This document shows, one piece after another, positions 52,953-60,744 of a DNA stretch of 64,000 nt (within the stretch, counting starts at the first letter, position 1; every line of letters begins with the position of its first letter). The translations under genes and the position numbers were made by a program. The notes beneath the pieces were generated by a model. The model saw only the letters and a list, made by a program, of their open reading frames with translations, was not told the origin of the DNA and did not search any database. The stretch comes from Deltaproteobacteria bacterium (GTDB lineage: Bacteria > Bdellovibrionota_C > UBA2361 > JAGFJO01), in assembly GCA_024102635.1 (NCBI GenBank), contig JAGFJO010000059.1:1-64000 (forward strand), given 5' to 3'.

Positions 52953-54044
52953 ATGTTTGAGTATTCAAGACCAATACGGGGCGAACCTAGCCTGAGCCGA
53001 ACACCGTACCTTTCGAGCACTTATTTTGGTAACGGTGGTCCTGGGCGGAACAGTCAATCTTCCGACCCGACCGAATCAGCCACGCCACACAATGTAATTG
53101 CCCAGCTGTCGATCACCAAGGCCCTAGGCGATCTGGTTGAAAACCACAAACGTTCCACTCTTTGGGGAAGCAGTATTCAGGTAAGCCTGTCGGAGATGAC
53201 TAAAATTGCGGCAGGCTACGCACCTCACCAGTTGAGAGAGGCCTCACACCTGAGAGATCTAATATTCGCCGATAACTATAAGGCTTTAACGCAGCTTCCT
53301 TTGGATGTCGTTGCGGGGTGTGTCGCCTTGCGGGAAAGGTCAACGCTTCAGCTATTGAACGATTTAGGTGTATCGGAGCCTTATCTTTGCGGCTTTGAAG
53401 CCGCGGTTAGGGACAAACTGAGTTCCAGCATGATGAAACGTTCATGGCTATTGAACGGTTCGCAAATGTCCTCAATGCTCATCAATAACTTTCCCCGTGT
53501 TTTGCATTTAGGAAACCGTCTCGAAGGAATGGGCGTCAGTCCCGAATTGCAAACGGCCCTTAGGAGCGGCTTTGACTATTCGTTTTTGAGGGCAGTCCCT
53601 CGCGCTGACGATCTGATAGAAATGCAGGTTTTTGAGACTTCAAATAAAGTGCGAGAGTTATTCGAAAGCCGCTACCGGCTGATGCGCGACGAATTGAGCG
53701 CAGCCTTCAATATCGGCGATAGGGAGATGCAGTACCTCGATACCTATTACATGGAGCCGCGGCTGCTCCTTGAGCAGGATGCGAAGACACGTTCTTGGGT
53801 AGAGGATAGTGCTGTACCGGAGTTTAACCTTCGACTCGTTCGAAGCATAGTAGAGGGAATGATATTAGATAGGCTTGGCTTCGCTTCTCCGGAAGAGAAT
53901 GAAAACGCGCGAGAGGTTCTAGATATAGCTCGGCAAGAGGCCTGGCTTTCAATCTATTGGAAACGAACAGTCAATGCCGGTATAAGGATTGGGGGGATTG
54001 GGATGCGGGCAGCCCAGGTCGGAATGGGGCTTAGATTCTGGTAA
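52953..54044 (+). CDS. Hypothetical protein, unrecognised family
   Basis: I do not recognise this 363-residue protein. It is predicted mostly alpha-helical and has a low-complexity start (EYSRPIRGEPSLSRTPY). It contains charged blocks such as LIEMQVFETSNKVRELFESRYRLMRDELSAAF and ends in a Gly-rich helix (IRIGGIGMRAAQVGMGLRFW) that could touch a membrane. There is no signal peptide. Codon use is like its neighbours, so it looks like a genuine gene, perhaps lineage-specific. ATG at 52953 has only a weak ribosome site. Confidence 0.6.
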   Translation: MFEYSRPIRGEPSLSRTPYLSSTYFGNGGPGRNSQSSDPTESATPHNVIAQLSITKALGDLVENHKRSTLWGSSIQVSLSEMTKIAAGYAPHQLREASHLRDLIFADNYKALTQLPLDVVAGCVALRERSTLQLLNDLGVSEPYLCGFEAAVRDKLSSSMMKRSWLLNGSQMSSMLINNFPRVLHLGNRLEGMGVSPELQTALRSGFDYSFLRAVPRADDLIEMQVFETSNKVRELFESRYRLMRDELSAAFNIGDREMQYLDTYYMEPRLLLEQDAKTRSWVEDSAVPEFNLRLVRSIVEGMILDRLGFASPEENENAREVLDIARQEAWLSIYWKRTVNAGIRIGGIGMRAAQVGMGLRFW

Positions 54045-54143
54045 CCCCCGGAGCGCTCTCAAGCGCCAAAGAATTCCGTTTGCGTTACAAGCATTCTCTT
54101 AAACTCTGGACCCCACCTCAAATATTTTGCCATACTCGCTCCG

Positions 54144-55355
54144 ATGCCGGATTCATCTTCTCACATCAACGATCCGTCCTTTAGCAGCCCAGAGACCGGC
54201 AATCTGAAAGATCTTGCTCTGCTCTTCTTTCGCCTCGGGGCAACTTCTTTTGGCGGCCCTGCGGTTCACATCGCAATGATGGAGGACGAGGTAGTAAAAA
54301 AGCGCCGCTGGCTTACACCACAGCAGTTTCTCGACATGCTAGCCGCCACCAACTTTATTCCCGGCCCCAATTCCACTGAGATGGCTATTCACGTGGGCTA
54401 CGAGAGAGCGGGCATGCGGGGATTGCTCATAGCCGGCGCAGCATTCATCACACCGGCCTTTTTAATCGTTTCTGCTATTGCAGCCGCTTATGTCTACCTC
54501 GGTGGATTTACAGTGGCTCAAGGCTTTATGTATGGCATTAAGCCGGTAGTTATTGCAGTAGTTCTGCAAGCGTTGTGGCGGCTTGGAAAAAGCGCGCTGA
54601 AGACCAGCTATTTGGTGGCGCTTGCCGCAGTTGCAGCCGCGCTTAATTTTGCCGGCGTGGGCGAGCTATGGGTGCTATTCCTAGCAGCACTGGCCGGACT
54701 TTTTGGTTCAGGGATTAACCTTAGTTCCGTCAAATTCTTAAATACACTTTCGATCGCTCCTCTCACTCTCTTCATCCCTTCCGGGCCTGCCGCCATTAGC
54801 TTTCCGGCGCTTGCCCAATCGGCTGCCGTAACGCTTGGACATCTGTTCTTTCTTTTCCTAAAAATTGGATCGGTGCTTTTTGGCAGCGGCTACGTATTGC
54901 TTGCTTTTCTTAGATCGGATTTCGTCGAGGAACTTGGATGGCTTTCCGAGGCTCAGCTTCTTGACGCTATCGCTATCGGACAAGTGACCCCGGGACCCGT
55001 TTTTACCACTGCAACCTTTATCGGATATTTGCTCTCCGGATTTGAAGGGGCAGTGGTTGCAACTTGCGGGATCTTTCTTCCGGCGTTCTTTTTTGTCGCT
55101 GTTAGCGCTCCTCTTCTTCCATTTCTTAGGAGATCTCCTACGGCTGCAAGAGTCTTAAATGCGCTTAATGCCGCCTCGCTTGCAATAATGGCGGTGGTTA
55201 CGGTTCATCTCACAATCGCGGCGATCGTGGACTGGATGACCACTGCACTAGCGGTAGCAAGCGGTATTTTACTGATCAAATGGCGCGTGAATTCGAGCTG
55301 GCTGGTATTGGGAGCCGGAACCCTAGGTGCGTTTAAAACGCTTCTGGCGCTCTAA
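54144..55355 (+). CDS. chrA: CHR-family chromate transporter
   Basis: This 403-residue membrane protein is made of two homologous halves, as in full-length ChrA. Each half starts with a glycine-rich segment: FFRLGATSFGGPAVHIAMMEDEVV (about 27-50) and FLKIGSVLFGSGYVLLAFLRSDFV (about 237-260). Each also has a PGP motif (NFIPGPNSTEMA and QVTPGPVFTTA). It may expel chromate or another oxyanion. No chromate regulator is next to it. Some family members act on sulfate. Confidence 0.9.
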   Translation: MPDSSSHINDPSFSSPETGNLKDLALLFFRLGATSFGGPAVHIAMMEDEVVKKRRWLTPQQFLDMLAATNFIPGPNSTEMAIHVGYERAGMRGLLIAGAAFITPAFLIVSAIAAAYVYLGGFTVAQGFMYGIKPVVIAVVLQALWRLGKSALKTSYLVALAAVAAALNFAGVGELWVLFLAALAGLFGSGINLSSVKFLNTLSIAPLTLFIPSGPAAISFPALAQSAAVTLGHLFFLFLKIGSVLFGSGYVLLAFLRSDFVEELGWLSEAQLLDAIAIGQVTPGPVFTTATFIGYLLSGFEGAVVATCGIFLPAFFFVAVSAPLLPFLRRSPTAARVLNALNAASLAIMAVVTVHLTIAAIVDWMTTALAVASGILLIKWRVNSSWLVLGAGTLGAFKTLLAL

Positions 55356-55459
55356 CCCGACTGAGAGCCAAATGTCCGCCGAATTGTGGTTCTAACATCG
55401 CGTGGCATCGGACCCCATATTCTGGTGCTTCTACGTGTGGTGTGTCATTCCTTATAGCT

Positions 55460-56881
55460 ATGCGCCTGAGGACGTTTGCACTCCTTACTGGGATTTTGCT
55501 CGGATTAGTAGGGCTTTTTGCGACTGCCGCATTAATCGTCTCCACAGCGCGCCTTAACACTACAGCTGCATCAATTCAGAATGCCGTAGAAAGTGTCTAC
55601 GCTGCGGAAGAGCTGCGAACTCTCCTTCTCTCTCACAGCAACGAAAGACTTCTAAGCGGGCTTGAAGGTACCGAAATGCCTGAGATCTTGGAGGAGGTGA
55701 AGGAGGGGCTTTTTCAAGACATTGAAAGATACGTCAGTACTTCGGCGGAAGCAGACCTTGTGGCTGCTGTTAAGCGACAGGTGGAAGATTACTTTACCCG
55801 CAGCTTGCTTCCCCCGCGTGAAGATCCTGTGCAGACATATCTTGCACTTGCTCCTTACTTCAGAAGAGCGCTCGCTTCGCTTGATAAGCTAGTTGAGCTT
55901 AATATCAATCAGTCTGAGGAGTTCGCAGCGGCCGCATCGCGCGAAAGCCGCCTAGCCGGCCTATCCGGCTGGGCTTTGGCGGTCATAATTTTTCTACTTG
56001 TCGGTGCCGTGCTCATAGGATCGCGAAGGTTGATCTATCGGCCAATCATAACTCTTAGAACTGCAATTGAGCAGTTCCGCCAGGGAAGCACAGTATCCAA
56101 TCCTTGCGCTAGTTGCGGAATATCGGAGTTTCACGAGATCGGCGAAGCTTTTAGAGAGATGGGCGCAATGTTGGCCCGCCACCGGGAGATGCAGCTGCGC
56201 TTTATTGCGGGCGTAGTTCATGACATCCGCAATCCACTTAATGCAATTCAATCTGCGCTGTCCCTAGTCACACGTTCACGACTTGACCCCGCAAAGCAGC
56301 GCGAGGTGTTCGCCGTGGCCACCCGGCAAGTGGAGCATTTGAACGCTCTTACTAAAGATTTAGCCGAGAGCTGCAATATCGAAGGAGGCCACATCACTCT
56401 TAAAAAGGGTGACTGCAATCTGAGTGAACTGGTAACAAATGTCGTACAAATTTACAGCAGTCCCAACCATCAATTTAAGCTGCGTATTCCAGAAAAGTGC
56501 TTGGCCTACTGTGATTCTCTGCGAATGGGCAGGGTGCTCAGTAACCTTATAAGCAATGCCGTTAAGTATTCACCGATGGGCGGCGAAATTCGCATCGAGC
56601 TGAAGGAGGAAGATGACCGCATAATGTTGTCTGTCTCGGATGAAGGTATCGGCATCGCCTCGGAGGATCTCCCGCGCATATTCGAGCCCTTTCGCCGGAC
56701 GCCCGCCTCAGAGAAGGCATTTGAGGGGATGGGCTTGGGGCTCTCCGTAATAAAGCGAATAATCGAGGCTCACGACGGAGCCATAGAGGTCGCAAGCACC
56801 CTTGGAGAGGGGAGCACATTTGTTGTGATAATTCCAAAAGGGCAGCAGAGTTTTGCCGCAGTTGAGGTTGCAGCTAATTAG
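55460..56881 (+). CDS. Orphan sensor histidine kinase
   Basis: This 473-residue two-component sensor has two membrane helices (about 8-30 and 168-190) enclosing a helical sensor domain, then a HAMP-like linker. The dimerisation/His domain has VHDIRNPLNAIQS with His at about 254. The ATP domain has NLISNAVKYSPMGG (N box), DEGIGIASEDLPRIFEPFRR (G1 and F boxes) and GMGLGLSVIKRIIEAHDG (G2 box). It should phosphorylate a response regulator, but none lies next to it. ATG at 55460 is used. A GTG at 55442 would add six residues. Confidence 0.9.
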   Translation: MRLRTFALLTGILLGLVGLFATAALIVSTARLNTTAASIQNAVESVYAAEELRTLLLSHSNERLLSGLEGTEMPEILEEVKEGLFQDIERYVSTSAEADLVAAVKRQVEDYFTRSLLPPREDPVQTYLALAPYFRRALASLDKLVELNINQSEEFAAAASRESRLAGLSGWALAVIIFLLVGAVLIGSRRLIYRPIITLRTAIEQFRQGSTVSNPCASCGISEFHEIGEAFREMGAMLARHREMQLRFIAGVVHDIRNPLNAIQSALSLVTRSRLDPAKQREVFAVATRQVEHLNALTKDLAESCNIEGGHITLKKGDCNLSELVTNVVQIYSSPNHQFKLRIPEKCLAYCDSLRMGRVLSNLISNAVKYSPMGGEIRIELKEEDDRIMLSVSDEGIGIASEDLPRIFEPFRRTPASEKAFEGMGLGLSVIKRIIEAHDGAIEVASTLGEGSTFVVIIPKGQQSFAAVEVAAN

Positions 56882-56950
56882 CGGGGCTGACGATTCCTCT
56901 GACATTGATCATATGTAATATGAATATCTCCAGGCTAATGTTCACGGATT

Positions 56951-57223
56951 ATGCGACCACTCTCCCTCGCTTATTTCATTTGCGCGTCGGCCGCATCATA
57001 CCCGCTAGCTGCGTTTGCATGCCCATTCTGCCATTCAGAAACAGCAGCCACCGTTAGAGCCGAAATTTTCGGCGGTGATTTTCTTTCGAATCTACTGATC
57101 GCCTTTCTGCCATTTGGAGTAATCGCCATCCTAGTGGGAGTATTCCACTACGGACTCTCAAAGCTCTACGCTTCACAAAGGAGGCGGCCATTTGTGCCAC
57201 AAGGAGATATATATGGAGAGTAA
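56951..57223 (+). CDS. Small membrane protein with CPFCH motif
   Basis: This 90-residue protein has a signal-like N-terminus (LAYFICASAASYPLAAFA) followed directly by CPFCHSETA, then a transmembrane helix (FLSNLLIAFLPFGVIAILVGVFHYGL) and a basic tail. The CPFCH could be a redox or metal site, exposed just outside the membrane if the signal is cleaved. The start region has no strong ribosome site. The 3' end overlaps the DUF2243 gene by 11 nt, so both are probably made together. Confidence 0.6.
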   Translation: MRPLSLAYFICASAASYPLAAFACPFCHSETAATVRAEIFGGDFLSNLLIAFLPFGVIAILVGVFHYGLSKLYASQRRRPFVPQGDIYGE

Positions 57224-57716
57224 ACTGCGAGGGAACGCAATACTGACAGCCGGAGTTGTAATTGGGGTAGGCATCATAGGCTTTTTCGATGGAATACTTT
57301 TCCATCAGATACTACAGATTCATAACATGCTCTCCGCAGTCCACTACCCTGACACACTAGTGAATGCAGAGATCAATATGTTCTGGGACGGACTCTTTCA
57401 CGCCTTTACATGGACTACCACCTTGGTTGGCTTGGCGCTCCTTTGGCGCGGGTTTCTCCGCGAAGCGGTGATCCCATCAACCAAGGCATTTGTCGGATCT
57501 ATACTTTTCGGCGGAGGACTTTTTAACCTGATTGAAGGGCTGATAGACCACCATATTCTGCATGTTCACCATGTCGTTGAGCGCTTGGGCCAGTCAGTTT
57601 GGGATTATGCCTTCCTCGCATCGGGTGTGGTGTTTATGGCGGTAGGATGGAGGATGATGTATGGCATCCAAGAGCGCATACCGGTAAGGCGGGTGAAGAG
57701 GGTAGTTTCGCATTAA
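57213..57716 (+). CDS. DUF2243 family membrane protein
   Basis: This 167-residue protein has four membrane helices. The family block GFFDGILFHQILQIHNMLS lies at about 20-40, and a second His-rich loop, IEGLIDHHILHVHHVVE, at about 105-121. The many His residues near membrane edges suggest a metal or heme site. ATG at 57213 is preferred since AAGGAG lies 6 nt upstream. It is coupled to the CPFCH micro-protein gene. The function of DUF2243 is unknown, although it often occurs near cytochrome oxidase genes. Confidence 0.82.
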   Translation: MESKLRGNAILTAGVVIGVGIIGFFDGILFHQILQIHNMLSAVHYPDTLVNAEINMFWDGLFHAFTWTTTLVGLALLWRGFLREAVIPSTKAFVGSILFGGGLFNLIEGLIDHHILHVHHVVERLGQSVWDYAFLASGVVFMAVGWRMMYGIQERIPVRRVKRVVSH

Positions 57717-57921
57717 TCAATTCAGAGATCGTCCAAAACTAGTCCTGATAGTGTTTCCGTCAGCAGAGATTTCACTTAACCATCGGTATTAGAGGCTGTG
57801 AAATGATTCGCTATTAGCGCGTTTTCGGCATACAGTCTTAGATTACTAATTGAAGGTTTGCCTCCGCTCGAGGAGAATCGTAGCTGTGCTTGATGCCTGC
57901 TACATTGGAAAAGGGTGAGAT

Positions 57922-58377
57922 ATGAGTGCTGCTCTCGTAGTGTTTGTACTATTCGCCGGGTTTATAGCCGCAACCTCTCTGCGGGTAGTGCCTAAGGGCC
58001 AGGTCTTTATAAAAGAGCGGCTGGGGCGTCAGAGCGGCGAGCTGAAGCCGGGGATTCACTTTATCTTCCCTTTGATCGATCGAACCATTCGTCAGGAAAG
58101 CGGCCCCGCTTCGAAGTCCTTTCAGTTCGGACGGGTGAAAGTTTCCATTGGTTATGAAATTGAGGACGGGGATCTTTTAAGGCGTAGCGTCGCAGATATT
58201 GATTCTGCGCTTCGCATGGGGGCAGAGGCGAGACTCAAAAAGTATCTAGGAGACGACCTCAGCCGAGCCGGCTCAGTGGAGCTATCGCGTGTAAAGAGTG
58301 ATTTTGCGAGAGATATGACCGACCTCTTTCACCCATGGGGTGTGAAGGTGAGAGATGTTGAGTTGGTGATGGCGTAA
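57922..58377 (+). CDS. Very short SPFH/band-7-like membrane protein
   Basis: This 151-residue protein has an N-terminal membrane helix (LVVFVLFAGFIAATSLRVV), then VPKGQVFIKERLGRQSGELKPGIHFIFPLIDR, the start of a band-7/SPFH domain. A shorter version of the domain follows (KVSIGYEIEDGD, DDLSRAGSVELSRVKSDFARDMTDLFHPWGVKVRDVELVMA). Normal band-7 proteins are 250-400 residues, so the C-terminal coiled-coil is missing. It may be a natural mini-version or a truncated gene: a copy of a tRNA fragment begins only 13 nt after its stop codon. Confidence 0.6.
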   Translation: MSAALVVFVLFAGFIAATSLRVVPKGQVFIKERLGRQSGELKPGIHFIFPLIDRTIRQESGPASKSFQFGRVKVSIGYEIEDGDLLRRSVADIDSALRMGAEARLKKYLGDDLSRAGSVELSRVKSDFARDMTDLFHPWGVKVRDVELVMA

Positions 58378-58390
58378 GGAAGTTTTCTTA

Positions 58391-58410
58391 GGGTCCGAGT
58401 CCCGTCGGCT
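58391..58410 (+). repeat. Inverted fragment of the tRNA-Asp T-arm and 3' side
   Basis: GGGTCCGAGTCCCGTCGGCT matches the T-arm and acceptor side of the tRNA-Asp gene on the other strand (60298-60374) at 19 of 20 positions. It stands alone, with no upstream tRNA body. It lies 13 nt after the SPFH-like gene and opens the AT-rich insertion region, as expected for a remnant attachment site. Confidence 0.7.
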
Positions 58411-58415
58411 AGGGC

Positions 58416-58451
58416 ACAGTGCCCAAAGGGAATACAGTGCCGAAAGGGAAT
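58416..58451 (+). repeat. 18-nt tandem duplication
   Basis: ACAGTGCCCAAAGGGAAT (58416-58433) is followed by ACAGTGCCGAAAGGGAAT (58434-58451), one mismatch. It lies just after the tRNA fragment. Confidence 0.75.
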
Positions 58452-58506
58452 ATGGCGAAGCCATGAGGGAGCCACTTTAGCGGCGAGTCGACCCGCCTAT
58501 GCCAAG

Positions 58507-58571
58507 GCTCCGGCGGGTTTTATGATAATCGAGATATCGCCTATCCGCCGGAGCTTGTTGGAACAACAAGC
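58507..58571. repeat. Two interlocking inverted repeats (REP/MITE-like)
   Basis: GCTCCGGCGG (58507-58516) pairs with CCGCCGGAGC (58545-58554) around a 28-nt AT-rich loop. Overlapping its right arm, GCTTGTTG (58553-58560) pairs with CAACAAGC (58564-58571) around GAA. The two hairpins together look like a small palindromic element in the gap before the DUF4143 gene. Confidence 0.7.
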
Positions 58572-58864
58572 GAAGGAGGATGGCGGAGCTGATTTTTTCG
58601 GTGACAACTCGCTGAATGAGCAAATGAACTGTTTTCCGCACAACAGTTCCGCAATATTAGAAAGCGAACTCCTGCGACTTGATGGGAAGTACTGAGAAAG
58701 CGCAAAACAATCCTAACCCTCTATTGGGAAGTACTCACACAAACAGTAGCAATGCACCCCGGCAATAGCTGTTAATGGCCGATATCCACAGTAAATTAAA
58801 TAAGTTAGCGCTGGTCTCGAATTTCAACTTGTTAATTAATCAATATATTACTATATTGTTTAGT

Positions 58865-60145
58865 ATGAATAGTAGATTAAGCAATGTGATTCATGCTCAA
58901 AAAGCAGAGCGCGACCTCTTAGGCTCCAAAGAAAGTATCGCGCGAGAACAGAGTCCGAAATTAAAGGGACAGTTGAGCTCGGACCTGGTGAAGGTTATCA
59001 CCGGCCCACGGCGCGCAGGTAAGTCGGTACTAACCTTTCAAGTGCTCAAGGGACTAAACTTTGCTTATCTCAATCTCGAAGATAATTCCTTACCACAACC
59101 AGTTGATGGGGACGACCTTTTCGAAGCCATTGATGAGGTTTATGGTACTGTCGACTTTTATTTTTTTGATGAGATACAAAGCCTTGATCGTTGGGAAAAA
59201 TGGATAAACAAATTACATCGTCGTGGAAAGAACATAATCATCACAGGATCAAATTCCAAACTCTTAAGTAAAGAGCTTGCCACATCATTAACAGGAAGAT
59301 TTTTACAGACTGAATTGTTTCCTTTTAGTTTTAGAGAGTTCGTAGAAGTGCCCCACTATCTCCGAACGCCGGTGACGGCTGATGTCAGTCGTTTAGAGCA
59401 ACTGCTATTCGACCAATATCTAGAACAAGGGGGTTTTCCCGAAATTAATCTCAGTAAAATTGATCCTAGAGATTATTTAAAAACATTGTTGGACTCGATT
59501 GTATTGAACGACATCATTAATCGTTACAAGATTAGAAGTTCAAGCCAGGTGCGATCCTTAATGACGCTTTTGATCAATTCGGTGGCGTCGCGATTCAGTG
59601 CTCGCAGCCTCGAAAGGGCGCTGGAAGGCGCACTGAGTATCGCCACGATTCAAAAGTTTCTAGGATACTTCAATGAGGCTTACGTTTTAGAGGATCTGCC
59701 ACGATATTTCCATAAGACAAGGGAAAGATTAAAGGCAGATCGCAAAATGTATATAATCGATAATGGATTTGTTACTTTTGCCGGGTCAGCTGCGACATCG
59801 AGCAAAGCTAAGCTTCTGGAGAATTTGGCGTTTATAGAATTACGGCGGCGAGGATTACGAGCCGGTATTGAACTGTTTTATTATGTTACTACGACAGGAT
59901 ACGAGGTCGACTTCATAATGCGAAATGACGGAAAAACCTCTGAGATGTATCAAGTTAGTTTATCACTGGATTCTCAAAAGACATTAGAACGTGAACTGAG
60001 ATCTTTGGAACAAGCCGCAGAAGAATTGAAATGCAAAAAACTAACCCTGCTCGTTGGGGAAGGGCATGCGCAGACGCTTACTTCTAATAAACACCAAATA
60101 GAAGTTATTCCGATGCGAGAATGGTGTCTGAAGAACTTTTCTTAA
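58865..60145 (+). CDS. AAA ATPase with DUF4143 domain
   Basis: This 426-residue protein is of the archaeal-type AAA/DUF4143 family. It has Walker A GPRRAGKSV (about residues 43-51), Walker B YFFDEIQSLDRWEKWINKL, sensor IIITGSNSKLLS, then FPFSFREFVEV and QGGFPEIN. The C-terminal nuclease-like fold has ELRRRGLR, FYYVTTTGYEVDFIM (ExD...) and YQVS (Q..S). The DUF4143 part resembles PD-(D/E)XK nucleases, so a defence or mobile-element role is possible. ATG at 58865 is preferred; ATG at 58775 would add an odd hydrophobic stretch. The gene is clearly AT-richer than its neighbours, which suggests transfer. Confidence 0.82.
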   Translation: MNSRLSNVIHAQKAERDLLGSKESIAREQSPKLKGQLSSDLVKVITGPRRAGKSVLTFQVLKGLNFAYLNLEDNSLPQPVDGDDLFEAIDEVYGTVDFYFFDEIQSLDRWEKWINKLHRRGKNIIITGSNSKLLSKELATSLTGRFLQTELFPFSFREFVEVPHYLRTPVTADVSRLEQLLFDQYLEQGGFPEINLSKIDPRDYLKTLLDSIVLNDIINRYKIRSSSQVRSLMTLLINSVASRFSARSLERALEGALSIATIQKFLGYFNEAYVLEDLPRYFHKTRERLKADRKMYIIDNGFVTFAGSAATSSKAKLLENLAFIELRRRGLRAGIELFYYVTTTGYEVDFIMRNDGKTSEMYQVSLSLDSQKTLERELRSLEQAAEELKCKKLTLLVGEGHAQTLTSNKHQIEVIPMREWCLKNFS

Positions 60146-60180
60146 GCACGCCCGGACGGGTATTTCTTTTGAAAAAACGG

Positions 60181-60373
<193 letters not shown>

Positions 60374-60374
<1 letters not shown>

Positions 60375-60415
60375 GTTTCTGATGAATGCTTCTAAAGAAG
60401 CATTCATCAGAAACG
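60374..60415. repeat. Perfect 19-bp hairpin abutting the tRNA-Asp 5' end
   Basis: The arms at 60374-60392 and 60397-60415 are exact reverse complements around a TAAA loop. The left arm shares base 60374 with the first nucleotide of tRNA-Asp. The hairpin occupies the place where a short tRNA leader and promoter would normally lie. Confidence 0.9.
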
Positions 60416-60567
60416 CCCTGAGTAAGCCGAGCGTAGCTCGGCGCATCGAAGGGCGTTTGCAGCACCAACCCTTCGACTCGCTCTGCTCGCTCAGGGCAGG
60501 CTGAATACGGGCCAAGCTTCGATTAAGAACATCCGCACCCTCGGGCGGATAGCTCGGCGCATCGAAG
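60415..60567. repeat. REP-like elements upstream of tRNA-Asp
   Basis: A 40-nt element (60415-60454) starts GCCCTGAG, has an inner stem GCCGAGC/GCTCGGC (60426-60442) and ends AAGGGC. A second element (60469-60496) runs CCCTTCGA to CTCAGGG. The 18-nt string TAGCTCGGCGCATCGAAG occurs at 60434-60451 and again at 60550-60567. They share the CCCTTCGA...CTCAGGG theme of the copies on the other side of the tRNA. Confidence 0.8.
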
Positions 60568-60592
60568 TACTGCCTTTTCACTCAGGCTGGCA

Positions 60593-60598
60593 ATTATA
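60593..60598 (-). promoter_or_regulatory. Possible displaced -10 box of tRNA-Asp
   Basis: The minus strand reads TATAAT at 60598-60593, the nearest consensus-like -10 upstream of tRNA-Asp. No good -35 lies 17 nt further. If it is the promoter, a leader of about 210 nt with all the repeats would precede the tRNA. Confidence 0.25.
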
Positions 60599-60653
60599 GC
60601 AACATCCTGTAAAGAGTCCACTATTTGACCTAGAATTAATGGGCCGGCCGCGT

Positions 60654-60681
60654 TTGCTTCATCTCACGTTTAATATATTAT
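60654..60681 (+). promoter_or_regulatory. Likely leuS promoter
   Basis: TTGCTT (60654-60659) and TATTAT (60676-60681) are spaced by 16 nt, a sigma-70-like pair about 65 nt before the leuS start. The match is moderate. Confidence 0.35.
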
Positions 60682-60744
60682 TCTTTTTCTGTGTTTCGCA
60701 TCCGCGATTTCCAGAAACGGATCATATTTTCGGAGTTTTAAGCC

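Noticed and set aside
58391-58410. A second tRNA gene
   Set aside because: Only the T-arm/acceptor side is present. No D-arm or anticodon arm lies upstream, where the SPFH-like gene ends.
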